DNA of 64,000 nucleotides from contig JAKZAN010000007.1 of the NCBI GenBank assembly GCA_023053545.1, forward strand, positions 7,440,001 to 7,504,000, read 5' to 3'. The notes under the pieces are model-generated. The model was not told the origin of the DNA, did no database searches, and saw nothing but the letters and a program-made list of their open reading frames with translations. Below are positions 15,101 through 26,593 of this stretch, one piece after another (the stretch's first letter is position 1; every line of letters starts with the position of its first letter). The position numbers and the translations under genes were made by a program. The DNA is from Lepidurus packardi. Lineage: Eukaryota > Arthropoda > Branchiopoda > Notostraca > Triopsidae.

Positions 15101-18100
15101 TCTTGCCGGGCTTTCGGTTTTATTACGGATGTTACTGATGGCGATTGGGATGTCAAAATCAGTCGTACACACCGTACGACTGATCCAACTCCACCTTTCC
15201 CATCGGAATGGTTTCGTTTGCGGAGGAGGGGGTAAAAAGTTGTTTGAAAAAGTCGCGCTTGTTGCTGTTGATGATGTCCGTAGGTGCGTTCCCTCTTCTG
15301 AGGGGGGTAAAGGATGCCCGAGACGTCGATGGGTGACAGTGATGTATAAGGGCGTCCGCGTATTCTCGAAAAGCCAGTTTTAGTTTAAGCCAGGACTTTT
15401 GTCGGGTTTTGTGTCGCACATTCTTGGAAAGAATGACCGGAACAGGTTTCAATGGACACACACGAAGAATGGGACGGCGAAGCTGCTGCTTTAGCCGTGC
15501 GAGTGTCGGGGGGACTTTGGTATAGAAATATCGGAGCAGAAATGCTTTTCTTTTGCTTTGTCCGGTGTTATGCTCACTCTCGAACGTTGCTTTGATGCCT
15601 ATGTGGCATGAATAAGTTGAGCCAATGAACGGCAAAAGTCCTCCGTCACGGACCTGCCAAGTAACGTGATGGAACGACCTCTAATTGACAAGTCTTGGCC
15701 CCCACTCACGCCAACTTTGCCCCGTGGAGGTCGCAATTAGAGAATGGAAGACATGGACCGTGGAACCCGAGCTCATACATCATAGTATTCTGTGTATACT
15801 GTTATGGGGACGCCAGAAAAAAAAAAAAAAAAATATAAAGCTTCTCCCTTATTACTGCCGGAGCACACTGCAGCAACGCACATTTATAAGACGGACAGTT
15901 TAGCTAAAAGAGATACGACTGTTGGGTACGGCCACACACTGAAGCCAACTTTTATGTACGATCTTGAAGAATAACGACTTTGCTACTTTTACCTTTTCTT
16001 TTCCAAATGAAGCATTTCTTTCCAAAAGAACGGCGAGACAGGCGTGTCTGCCAGAGCAACTAAAGTTTTGCCCTCCTACAACTGCTTTCGAGTGTGAATG
16101 AGTTTGATGGTACTGGTTGAGATGAAGGCTTAATAAGTCAAGCCGCCAGCCTATGTTTTTTGACGTGTTCCTTTATTTCTTTACAAAAAAGAACCTTTTA
16201 CTCCTTGTTTGGTACTGCTGGTGTGCTCTTTTTCTTTTGCATAAGAGCGTAATAACATAACTATACTCAGTTCCTTTATTGCTGTTTGGAAATGTATTGA
16301 ACTCGACTCCCATTGCGTAGCAACATGCACAGTAACACTGCTTATCTTTTACAACTGATATGGTTTAGAGCGAACCGTGAAAAAATAACGAAAAAAATAA
16401 GTCGGAGAAACGCACATTTCTATGAGGCAGCGTAGTAATAAAAGGGCCAAGTCCAAAGTAAAAGGTTAAGACACACAGAATACAAAAAAAGAAGTGCGAG
16501 TTATAAGAAATGGGGCGCTTACCAAGTCAGACAGTCCGAGCATTCATGGAGCCTGTGATCCATTGCGTGCATAAATTATCGTGAAGGCTCCCCATTTTGG
16601 CCTTCAAGTCGAGCAGTATATGTGCTGCTTGGCACATGTCACGCAGGTCATCCTCGCCTTTTTATGAACAACATTTCTTGCCTCTGCCCGAAAATACTAC
16701 AACCAGCAAAACGGGGATTCTTTTTGTGAATGTAAACAGGGGTTTCGATGATGAATGGGCTCTAATATACAGCAATATGGAAGGCGGTTGGAGCTGCCAA
16801 TAAACGGCAGCTGCTAATGTACATCAGCAACACTTCTTCTACTAACACCCTTTTTCCCCGCTTCTTTTTCCTATCTTTTTTTTTTTTTTTTACCTAAACT
16901 AATTATGACGGCTCTACAAATAGAATGTTCCTGTTCATGCAATTTGCTTCAACAAGACAATGTTTGGTTTCAGTTCCATGATTCCCTAAAAAGAAAAATA
17001 TAACTGCATGGAATTTTTTGGCTTTTACCAAAACATTCGCTCTTGGGACTCTTGCTACGTTTCTTTTTTTTTTTTTAAATTGGGGTAATAAAGTAAGCGC
17101 TTTTCATTAAGTTTGTTGCCAAGCCAAAGAGAATATCATGTTATCCATGTTCTGTTTTGAGGAGTCTGTGTGTGTACGGTTATCTTGGTCATATATTAGT
17201 AAGGAAAAGCCCGAGCGACAATGAGAGAATGCGTGACACGTAAACGGTTCTGTAAAGTGTAACGTGTAAAATTTCCGAGAAGGATGCTGTCAAACACCGT
17301 CTTCTAGCTACAAGTCGTAGTCATGTCAGAGCCTTATGTGTGCAGTGTATGTTGCCGTTTTCGGGGACCCTTTTTTTTCTTTTCTTTTTTTTTATAGAGA
17401 ATGGACACGTCTTCTATTCCACATGTGTCTTTCGTCAAGTAGTCGTTCTATTCAACAGGCATGAGGGCACATGAGGTGCCCTGCCTTCACTGTTATTATA
17501 GACAAACAAAAGCGTTTTTCTTTAACAGACCAATCCTGGTTGCTTGACCTTTTGAAGTGTCCCCAATCCTCAAAACTTTATTACTTATGACGTTGGCATA
17601 ACCATTGGGAACCACCCCACTCGTCCAAATGCATTGCTTTCGTCAAAAGAAAAAAATGAAAAAAAAAATAAATAAAAGCAAAAGCTTGATCTTTTTAACC
17701 TTCCATAACCCCACCCCACCCGCCTTGCGTGGACGCATTGTAAAAGATGGCTCTAAAAAATCAAAGCCATTTGGGTGCCTTTTTTTATTTTTCATCCTCT
17801 CTATATACTTTCTTTGAGCGGCTTTTCTGTTCTGATGAATGCCATATGCCCAATGCCCCATCCTGTGTTTATGTTATACATTGCGTTCTTTTACAATAGC
17901 GGACTTTCATTGTCCTCTCTGTCCCATCCATAGTCGGGGTGCAGTTTATTAAGGCCAGAAATAGGGAGGGGCTCGACAAATGCAACAGGCGTCTTGGCTA
18001 TGCCTGGATTTTAAATGGTTTCCTTTGTCTCATGTGCGTCCAAGCCGACCTTTTACCCCTCCGAAAACCTCAATATCCTTTTAAGCTCTGTGTAAACAGT

Positions 18101-21100
18101 CAAAAACACCCCTTGTGTATGTATGTAATAAATATGTGTGTGCATTGCGATAGCTTGATTTACCATGGTAGAATGCTTGCGACTTGGAGGCGAAGAATTT
18201 TTGTTTGAGACCATATCGGCGCTTTTTTGTAGATTTTGGAAAAGGGTTTCTTATCTTCGATATGCCCGGAACATACGCTCTCCATTGCTCCGGAGCTGTG
18301 GGTGATTTGACTCAGGGGGAGGGTCTATAAGCATGAAATAGTGTTTCTAGTACTAATTAAAACGAGTCGGATCTGGCCTGGGAACAAAGCAAAAGTCAGA
18401 CGGTACATGGGGTTACTCGAACACAAGAGCCAAGATCGCATTTCAAGTGGTGGCCAGACAAACGGGAGAACAAGAGCTGCCAGAAAGTCCCCCTTTTTTG
18501 TTTCCCAGCCTCCCTTTCTCCATCCCTGTTCAAGATCCGCGTCTTGCTATTTTCTACTTGTTTGCCTTTTGCTTCCCTTGCCCTAATAGCTTTTGTTCGC
18601 GAGTTGGTGCACCATTGCAGTCAAGATATTAATGAGGAATAATATTAAGCAGGAGTGGCTGGGAAAGGAAGCAGTACACAGTCGTGAAGAGTATCGGCAA
18701 AGTTCATTTCAGGCCCGACTCGGCATAGTTTGGACGGTTTTTGTGTCACTCAGGGAAGATGTTGATGAACGTCGCAGTCGCGGAACTTGCTGTTGGTATA
18801 ATAAGTAAAATGGGTTGAAGCTGTGAACAATGAGGAACACATGTTTGGCTGTAAGTACATAGGCAGTCAAGGAAACAAGCACCATTATTTCGCTGCACTC
18901 CCTCTTTTCCATTCTGTATGTATCCCCCCCCCCCCCCCCCCCCCCCCCTTCCATGTTGAACTAAGGGATTGTCAAGTTTACGGCTTCGTTTTTGGTCAGA
19001 TTTCTAAAGCAAACTGCAATTAGTTGCCTTGTTTTGGATGACGCCGCCCTGGGAAACTTTGAGAGCTTAACGTTTTATTTTTCTCGTTGTCTCTCGCCCT
19101 CTAGGCTCCTGAAGAACAACATCTTGAGTTGCAGCAGTTGAATCTCCACGACATGCAGCAGCAACTGGAACTGCAGCGTTTGCAACAATCGCAGCTTATA
19201 TTGCAGCATCAGCGGTTACAGGAACTCCAGGTAGTAATATCGCTAAGCCTATTAGGATTCCTAATAAAACCATCCATTTTGTCTCTTTTTGTGTTATACA
19301 GGGTCAATGGTTGGCTCAGTATGGATCCAAAAGTTTGGGGTTGACTAATGTCCCACCTTTCATGTTCCTTCAACCTTGTTTGGACACCATGCGGGGGTTA
19401 CAGCCCTCCCTACCCATGCTGCATAATCCCATCGCAGAGCTTCAGTCACATTTGGCTCATAGCTTTGCACCAGCCAGCGTCTCGGGTTCCTTTTCGGCGA
19501 ACTCCCCGAACAACGCTTGCAAATCAACAGCTACGACGTGGTCCTCTGCAGGATCTGAAGTGAATAGTTTGACCAAAACAGGTGCTTCTCCCGAGATCCG
19601 AAGTACACCAGCACAGTCCCGTACTGCAGCTAACAATGCCATGACAGACGTCGATACCCCCCTCAACCTCAGCAAGCCGAAAGGTAAGCGAACACAAAAA
19701 TTTGCGGATCTTTTTTTGGTCGGATTTAACGAAACATCTTGTTTGTGGGGTTAATAGGTTCAGGTGCTAGTCCCACCCCTCCTTCAACACCTACTCTCAC
19801 CCCCACGCCTACCTCTACTCCCAATGTTCGCAGTTCGCTACATTCCCCTTCACTCAATCACGTCTCTCGAGGACTGCCACCCAACATGGGATCAGCGCAC
19901 TCTCCCAACTCCGGTGGAATGCTTATGCCACCCTTTATGCCCTACGCTGGTCTCCATCCTCATTTAGCTGCGCTCACTTATCAAGGTAAGACGACAGATT
20001 TTTTTTCTAGTGCCAAGTTGAACCCAAACTTTATGGAAATGATTGACTAGGTAATAAGATAGCTGCAGCGCAATTTGCTGAACGAATGTCTTCGGAGGGA
20101 ATGACACCTGTTTCTATGGGAGGACCAATGCCAGACCCGGCTTACATGCACATGTGGGGGAATGCTTCTTGTATTCCACCCTCCTCTACCGATCGTTTAC
20201 CACCTCACATGAGTCTCAACCCAACCGTGGCTTCCACTAAAAGGGAATCCAATAGTCGTTCTGCCAAAGAAGAACCCGAAGTCTTGCAATGTAAGTTTGA
20301 AACTCCTTATTCTCCCCCCTATCACTCTCTTTATTTCGATTTTTTTTTCTTCATAATGTATAGCTAAAATTTATGGAGCTAAAATAATTCGACAAGGGCG
20401 CCGCGATCCGGATGGGAAACCACACATAAAACGGCCGATGAATGCTTTCATGGTTTGGGCCAAAGACGAGAGGCGCAAGATCCTTAAGGCGTGTCCAGAT
20501 ATGCATAATTCCAATATTTCGAAAATATTGGGTAAGTAGTGTTCCGGGAAATTTACGGACGTAAAATATTCTATTGGTGGCAAAAACTTGTATTGAATGG
20601 GTTTACTTTGGTGTATGCAGGCGCTCGCTGGAAGTCGATGAGCAACACGGAGAAGCAACCGTATTATGAAGAGCAATCCCGACTCTCCAAACTGCATATG
20701 GAGAAGCATCCGGATTATCGTTATAGACCGCGGCCCAAGCGCACTTGCATCGTGGATGGCAAGAAGCTGCGCATTTCAGAGTACAAGTCGCTCATGCGCC
20801 AACGCCGTTCGGAAATGAGGCAGTTGTGGTGCCGTGATGGCAACAATCCATCCGCGTCTGGCTTGGACCTACCAGCATTGTTGTCACCGCCCCTCATTAC
20901 CAGCAGTTCCAGATATAACGCGAGCGGCGAGCCTCGTGCCAGGTCGTCGGGATCGTCGGAGAGTGAACAGCAGTTTTGCAATTTGTCCTCCTTTCCGTCC
21001 AATACTTCTTCTGACGAGGAAGATCTGGACGGGGAATTGGAGAGTCCGAGCGGGCGTCTTTCTTCTTGCTCTGCTGGCGACGCGCATTTCAACGAAGGGC

Positions 21101-21171
21101 AGGTGGAAGAAGATGGCTTTGAGAGTCATTCGCCAACTTTTCCCATACCTCCATTGCAAGAGCAATCATAA
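882..21171 (+). CDS. SoxD: SoxD-class HMG-box transcription factor (Sox5/6/13 type)
   Basis: Sequence-specific HMG-box DNA-binding protein of the SoxD group, a nuclear regulator of cell fate. Coding exons: 882-1660, 1775-1949, 19105-19230, 19302-19683, 19758-19985, 20051-20290, 20364-20531, 20621-21171. The joined frame is 883 codons (882 aa), with phases matching at all seven junctions. Seen in the protein: Ala/Ser/Gln-rich N-terminus; a [14 protein letters not shown] segment; a coiled coil at about 286-360 ([12 protein letters not shown], then Gln/Leu-rich heptads), as in SoxD dimerisation regions; PLNLSKP at 480-486, matching the CtBP-binding PLNLS motif known in Sox6; the HMG box at about 664-742 ([32 protein letters not shown]) with the SoxD extension [20 protein letters not shown]; and an acidic Ser-rich C-terminus. 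An intron splits the HMG box at Gly700. The ATG at 882 is chosen because it follows a likely 5' UTR acceptor and starts MSSK as vertebrate SoxD proteins do. Extra alternative exons in the long intron are possible. Confidence 0.93.
9038..9084. repeat. TG/TA microsatellite
   Basis: A compound (TATG)n, (TA)n and (TG)n simple repeat within the SoxD intron. Confidence 0.8.
12156..12186. repeat. Homopolymer T tract (31 T)
   Basis: An uninterrupted run of 31 T in the SoxD intron. Read on the other strand it could be the A tail of a reverse-transcribed insertion, but no recognisable element body or target duplication was seen next to it. Confidence 0.85.
18924..18948. repeat. Homopolymer C tract (25 C)
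   Basis: Twenty-five consecutive C, 156 bases upstream of SoxD exon 3. The G-rich complement could fold as a G-quadruplex and the C strand as an i-motif. Length is prone to assembly error. Confidence 0.85.
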
Positions 21172-21806
21172 GAGTTATGGAGTAACAAGAGTTTTTAACA
21201 TTGGTTTTGAGATTTATTAAGCTTTAATGCATGCTATAGACGGTGCCAATTTTTTCCCTCACTTGGGTATTTTTAGGTGTTACAAAAAATGGTTTTAGCT
21301 TGTGTGTTTGTTATCATAATTTAAATCAGTGAAGCTTAGGCAAAATTTATTGTACGGTCGAATTGCCAGTGTGAACCACCAAAGCGAAAAAAAAGCCAAA
21401 TGGTTACATTATGCGGAGAACTCTCTGAAAGGTGCAACAATTTATTGATAGAAAAAAAATTAGCTACCAGTTTTCGGATTTGTTCCATGTTTTTAATTAT
21501 TATCATTATTCATTGTACGTTTGGCATGCGAGCATAACATGTGCATCAAGCGCTATGGGGTCACAAGTGACGTTTTAAAATTACAAGCGTTTTATGTTGA
21601 GTTGAACGACTTTAGGCGATTCTTTTATCTGTAATCAGTATCTCAGACGAACTTATCCTGCCGTCTTGTCAGCGTCTATTCCTTGAAACCTTGAAACGGA
21701 AAAACGCCGTGAAACGTCGCTCCATCCATAACACGCTTAACGTGCTCCTTAACACCACGTCTTCATTAGAGTTTCAATACTCTTGGGTCTATATAAGTAC
21801 GTGAAC

Positions 21807-22892
21807 ATGGAGAGAAAGCATGCTATTCAGGCTGTTATCTTTGATTGGGCTGGTAAGTTATTACAGTGTCATTTCTTTATTTAGCTAATTCATTATTGCC
21901 AAGGGACTGTAATTGATTGCGGAGTTTTTGCGCCCGTTTTGACGTTCCAAAAAGTCTTTGATGAAGCCGGCGTGCCTATTTCAGAAGACGAAGCCCGGGG
22001 TCCGATGGGCGTTCATAAAAGAGTAGAGAGAAATAAAGGATAGGTTTTGATTTAAATTATCTTATTGCGTGTGGTATAGATACACATACGAAAAATACTA
22101 GAGCATCCTCAAGTAAAGAAACGCTGGGAAGCAAAATATGGAACTCCTTCCGCTGCCGAAGACGTAGAAGCATTGTATGAAAAGTCGTTGACTGCTAATC
22201 AGGGTATTTTAGGACAGCACTGTGAGCTCATTGAAGGTATTAAGCTCTTTGAGTCGTTTTTACACGGTTAAATGAGTACATTGTACGTTAAAAGGGACTC
22301 TGGAAACCATGGAGTATCTGAGATCTCGCAAGATTAAGATTGGTTCATCTACGGGTTACACAACACCAGTGCTAAACGCTTTAAAGGTACATGATATTAC
22401 AGTTGTTCTGGGGAATATGTGTATGGATTACGTCCATTCTTTAGGACTTGGCTACCAAGGCTGGCTATACCCCCGATTGCTATGTTGCTGCCGATGAAGT
22501 TCCGGTTGGTCGCCCTGCTCCTGGGATGATTTTCTTAAATGCTATTCGAATGAACGTCTATCCGCTTTACACAGTAGTTAAAGTTGATGACACTGCAGAT
22601 GGAGTGCTTGAAGGGGTGAATGCAGGATGTTGGTCGATAGGAATTGCCCAGACGGTAAGTTTCCCTGGTTTTATAAAAGAAACGATCTTAGATAGTGGTG
22701 TAGGGTAATTATGTTGGCGCTTCTCAACGCGAGCTTCAAGCGATGGATCCGGAGGTTCTGGAACGGAAAACGCAACATGCAAACGAGCAGTTGTTAAAAG
22801 CAGGGGCTCATTACGTAATTAACTCTGTCAAAGACCTACCGTCGATATTGGAAGACATTGAGAGCAAACTCAATTCAGGAATCAGACCTTAA
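21807..22892 (+). CDS. phnX: Phosphonoacetaldehyde hydrolase (phosphonatase), HAD superfamily
   Basis: Cleaves the C-P bond of phosphonoacetaldehyde to acetaldehyde and phosphate, the second step of 2-aminoethylphosphonate breakdown. Exons: 21807-21852, 21904-22022, 22080-22236, 22295-22386, 22445-22654, 22704-22892; 813 nt, 270 aa, the usual PhnX length. Seen: HAD motif I FDWAGTVIDCG with nucleophile Asp13; Met50-Gly51 and the Schiff-base lysine Lys54 with His57 in MGVHKRIHIRK; IKIGSSTGYT (motif II); VPVGRPAPGM; VKVDDTADGVLEG (motif IV); and the C-terminal GNYVG...GAHYVINSVKDL. Relative to Bacillus cereus PhnX (Asp12, Lys53, His56) the active-site positions are shifted by one and conserved. 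Cys22 of that enzyme is replaced by Val, while a Cys occurs two residues earlier. The donor at 22023 (GTAGAG after A) is weaker than the others. Five short introns of the same size class as its neighbours show it is a resident eukaryotic gene, not bacterial contamination. The partner transaminase PhnW is not in the window. Confidence 0.93.
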
Positions 22893-23176
22893 ACGTGTAT
22901 ACTACATAAGGAAAGTGCCAATACACAATATGAATCAATTCACAGCATATCCAGACCAAATTTTTAAATTTACGCGCTTCCGTGCCTCGAACGAGTGCGT
23001 TAAGTACAAGTGATGTCACTAGGTGACAGGGCACTGCTAACGTATTAAGGACCTCCCTTGCACAGCAAGCAAACCAACCAAAGCGAAGTAGCCATTGTAG
23101 CGTGCCACGAAATTTATAGAGCGTGTGGTTGTGAATAAACTTGGACTAGAACATTCGTATTTCTTTACTGTGGGAG

Positions 23177-23272
23177 TATATATAAGGTAACAGTTCCATA
23201 CTGACAATTCAATCAATGCTGGTATTTATGGTGAAGCGAGAATAGATATAACTTAGTACTCTCATAGTGAGT
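23177..23272 (+). promoter_or_regulatory. Core promoter and 5' UTR donor of the FKBP gene
   Basis: A TATATATAAG box lies at 23177-23186. About 30 bases downstream is an initiator-like TTCAATC near 23208. A perfect GTGAGT donor at 23267-23272 pairs with the TTGCAG acceptor ending at 23482, giving a 5' UTR intron of about 216 bases that stops 14 bases before the start codon at 23497. The assignment rests on spacing and consensus only. Confidence 0.55.
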
Positions 23273-23496
23273 AGAAGTTCTTGTTGACTGTTTTAGTTCA
23301 CCCCGGAACTAAGCCTATATTTAGCACCTATTTAAGGCTTGTCTTTTCTTTGCTAGACCGCGTTTTAATTTACCGTAAGAATTTTAAAGTCACGACCTTG
23401 TGCCTTATTCGTGCATTTTACACTACTGCTGTTGCTCTTGGCGCATCGTTTCACAGAAAAAGGGGTTTTGCTTGAATTGCAGGTATTATTCCCAAA

Positions 23497-25886
23497 ATGA
23501 CAGCCGAGGAAATAGACATGGAGTCTACTGAAGCCCTTGAGAAATTGGCTCCGTACGAGCCAGGCACGAGTGCAATTGATATCACACCTGAGAAAGATGG
23601 AGGAGTGATGAAAGAAATTAAAAGGGAAGGAACTGGCAATGAATATCCGAGTGAGGGTTCTACAGTCTACGTCCATTACGTGGGCACGCTTACTGATGGA
23701 GCCAAATTTGATTCCAGTCGAGACAGAGGAGAAAAATTCAACTTTACCCTAGGCAAAGGTACAATAGAACTTTACATTTGTTAATGCATGGAAGTTTAAA
23801 CATAATTCATGAACATAAAAACATAAAAGTTAAACATACAAATGTGTATCTTTATTTAGGGAAAGTCATTAAGGCTTGGGACTTGGGTATTGCCACCATG
23901 AAGCGAGGAGAAATTGCTGTGCTCTATTGCCAAGCCAAGTACGCTTATGGAGAGTCTGGAAGTCCGCCGAAAATTCCTCCTAATGCCACCCTAGTATTCG
24001 AAGTCGAGTTATTTGATTGGAAACTGGAAGACATAAGCAAGCAGAAAGACGGCAGCATTCTTCGTCAAACTCTGAAAAACGGCGAAGGCTATTCGTCTCC
24101 AAATGAGGGAGCCCAAGTTGATATTCACTTAGTTGGAAAGCATGAAGGAAGAAACTTTGACGAAAGAGACGTCAGTTTCGCTATTGGCGAAGGCAGTGAT
24201 CTTGATATCCCGGATGGTGTAGAGCAGGCTCTTCTAAAGTCCAAAAAGCACGAACTAAGTGTTCTTACTTTACAACCCTCTGCCGCCTTTGGATCCAAAG
24301 GACATGATCGATTCGGAATACCAGGAAATGCGGTTTTGCAGTATGAAGTTGAGTTGAAGAATTTCGAGAAAGCGAAAGAGTCGTGGAGCATGGATGCCGA
24401 AGAGAAGCTAGAACAGTCCAAAATTTGCAAAGACAAAGGAACAAATTACTTTAAAGCTGGCAAGTACAGTATGGCTGCCAAGCAATACGCAAAGATTGTC
24501 GAGTATTTGGAATTTGAAAAATGTAAGTTTATAATTCCTTCCTTGTACAGACTTTATTTTCGTATTTTGTAGCTCTTAAAAATGAGAAGGCTGATGAACG
24601 AACTAGCGTGATGCTTGCCAGTTATCTTAACCAAGCCATGTGTGCGCTCAAGATGAACGATTTCCAACTAGCGCGCGATCACTGCAATAAGGCACTGGAA
24701 TTGGATCCAAAAAGTGAAAAAGGACTCTTTCGGCACGGCCAAGTAATTATTACATTTCAAGATTCGTCTAGGCTGGTATCTTATTCATTTCGCTATAACT
24801 AGGCACTCTTGGGTCTTTATGAGCCTGCTGAAGCTAAAAAAGACTTTGAAGCTATCTTGACTTTCGACCCCAATAACAAAGCAGCTACTAATCAGTTGTC
24901 CATTTGCAACGCTAAAATCCGCGAACAAAATGAAAAGGACAAGAAGTTGTACGCTTCAATCTTCCAGAAAATGGCTGCTGAGGACAAAGTAAGTTATATG
25001 TATATCTTCCTCTTTGTTTTGTCAGTTGCTAGTCTATTGTTCGTAAACCGATCATTCATGAGGGAATTAATGGGTTAAGGAGAAAGGTGGGTGGCGGTAT
25101 GGCTGGTGGGATGATAACCAACAAGAATTGCAGTTCGATGTAAATCTTGACGAAGTTGAGCGGGAGAAGCAGGCTGCTCTCGAAGAAGTTAAAGCTGCTC
25201 GGCGCGAGGAGATCCAGCAGACTTATAAAAAGTGGGATCAGCAAAAGAAAGCAAAACTTGCCGCGGCAGCGGAATGTCATGAGGTCTCCGGCACAGATGT
25301 TGCGAAAGGCGAGCAAGACGTCATTGTTGACGCTCTTGAGGAACGTTTGCACATTACATCTTCTACGGAAATGCCTGAGCAAAATGACGCAAATGGGATA
25401 GTGTCAAGTAGTGTAGTCGTGGAGGCTCCAGAAGTTGCGCTAGCAGCTGATTCATCAGTGGAAACCTTTAAAGAAAAAAATGGCGTCGGGATCAGTGGGC
25501 GTCCCGGTCGTCCAGCAGCGCACTAACGTAAAGCGCAAGGTTAGTGTAGCGTCGCGTTTGCCAACCCAGAGTTTGAATTCCACATCCAAAGCAATGACGC
25601 TGAGAGTTACCAAACCAAGCACGAGAGCATGCTTGCTAACAGTTTTAACTCGAACTTTCTTGTCATTTAAGATCTCCAAATTTCTTGTTCCCAGCTGGCT
25701 GCCCAACATAATCTTTACCACAACTTAATTTATTTTGTCTCGTATTTTATTTTATAGAAAAATGCTGGCAAAAATAACCGCGATATGCCCACGCCTTCTG
25801 ATTGGGATAATGCTGAGGCCGGGAAGTCCGAAAGTCAGGAAAATGAGGCGGACACCATGCCTGTGGAAATAATCCCTGAAAGTTAA
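23497..25886 (+). CDS. FKBP59: FKBP52/FKBP59-type peptidyl-prolyl isomerase, Hsp90 co-chaperone
   Basis: Prolyl cis-trans isomerase and Hsp90 co-chaperone of the cytosol and nucleus. Exons: 23497-23758, 23860-24522, 24573-24742, 24803-24988, then 25080 (or 25134) onward. Seen: FKBP domain 1 at about 40-145 (VYVHYVGTLTDGAKFDSS, VIKAWDLGIATMKRGE, YAYGESGSPPKIPPNATLVF), the active PPIase type; a second, degenerate FKBP domain (VDIHLVGKHEGRNF, FGIPGNAVLQYEVELKNF); then a three-repeat TPR region (KDKGTNYFKAGKYSMAAKQYAK, AMCALKMNDFQLARDHCNKALELDP, and a third around LYEPAEAKKDFEAILTFDP), as in FKBP4/FKBP5 and fly FKBP59. The tail (REKQAALEEVKAARREEIQ) is charged and helical, longer than usual. As read, the frame closes at 25526 (575 aa). 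An overlapping frame from 25480, spliced 25539 to 25758, continues to a stop at 25886. The 25079 acceptor lacks a pyrimidine tract, so 25134 is the alternative. Confidence 0.88.
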
Positions 25887-26169
25887 ACTCGTACCACTTT
25901 TCAAGCAACGCTATCCGTGTCTTTACACATGTTTCGCATTAGCATTGTTTGCACACTGACATTGATATTTCTCATGAGAATACAAGTTTGATGCTATATG
26001 AACCGACGTGTCTTTTCTTAAATACAAGACTTCAAGGGCTTTCTGACGGGACTGCGTTCCAACTTTCTGGGTCGTAGAGTTTTTTAAAGTAGGCGGGAAC
26101 AACTACGTTGTTCTCGAATCCGAACCGCACGGCTCAGCTCAGCTGACGGACAAAAAATGCAGTCGTGCT

Positions 26170-26195
26170 GTGCGCAGAAAAAGCCTGGATATAAG
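26170..26195 (+). promoter_or_regulatory. Candidate metal-response element plus TATA box upstream of ZnT1
   Basis: GTGCGCA at 26170-26176 is the reverse complement of TGCGCAC, a perfect match to the MTF-1 core TGCRCNC. A TATAAG box follows at 26190-26195. A second core, TGCACAC, is at 25950-25956, inside or just past the FKBP 3' region. A plausible 5' UTR intron (donor GTAACT near 26411, acceptor AATAG near 26472) lies between this site and the ATG at 26594. Vertebrate ZnT1 is a known MTF-1 target; applying that here is inference. Confidence 0.4.
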
Positions 26196-26593
26196 TGAAA
26201 TGTGAGTCGATTGGTTAGTACTTTGTAAGTCTTGGACTTTTCCGGAACTAAATGTCATTCGAAGTGGATGTCTTCTTAATAAACCTCACCTGTGAACCGT
26301 CGTTGCCCACATCCCCCAGATCACACTGGGAAGTTTAAGCTTTGCCAACGTAGGAACATTTTGTCCGTTGTTTACAGGTGCAGTCTTTGCATTGTGAAGA
26401 AAGTCGAGAGGTAACTTGTACGATTTGCAACGAGACTAGTGAAATAATCGTTTTTTTCATTTCCTTAATAGAACTCAAGCTATAAGAAGAATTGTTTTGG
26501 ACAAAGTACAAGTTGTTGGCTTATCCATCGTAGTAGAGGGTTTAGTTTGCTAAGGCAGCTTATCTACTTAAACCCTTACCATAAAACTCAAAC

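Larger units (their letters stand above)
1950..19104 (+). other. 17.2 kb intron 2 of SoxD
   Basis: This is the only long intron in a gene whose other introns are 65-115 bases. It has a consensus GTAAGG donor at 1950 and a CTAG acceptor before 19105. The open frames inside it (for example 158 codons on - at 15159-15635) have low-complexity, non-domain translations and look like chance. It contains mononucleotide tracts and small TG/TA microsatellites, but no transposon or RNA gene that can be named. By analogy with other developmental regulators such an intron often holds enhancers or alternative promoters. That is inference, since no element was identified here. Confidence 0.7.

Noticed and set aside
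15159-15635. 158-codon minus-strand frame in the SoxD intron
   Set aside because: Basic, low-information composition, no domain, no splice partners and no poly(A) signal. It is probably chance.
20721-21092. Minus-strand frame opposite the last SoxD exon
   Set aside because: It is a shadow of strongly coding plus-strand sequence with Ser/Arg-rich complement bias.
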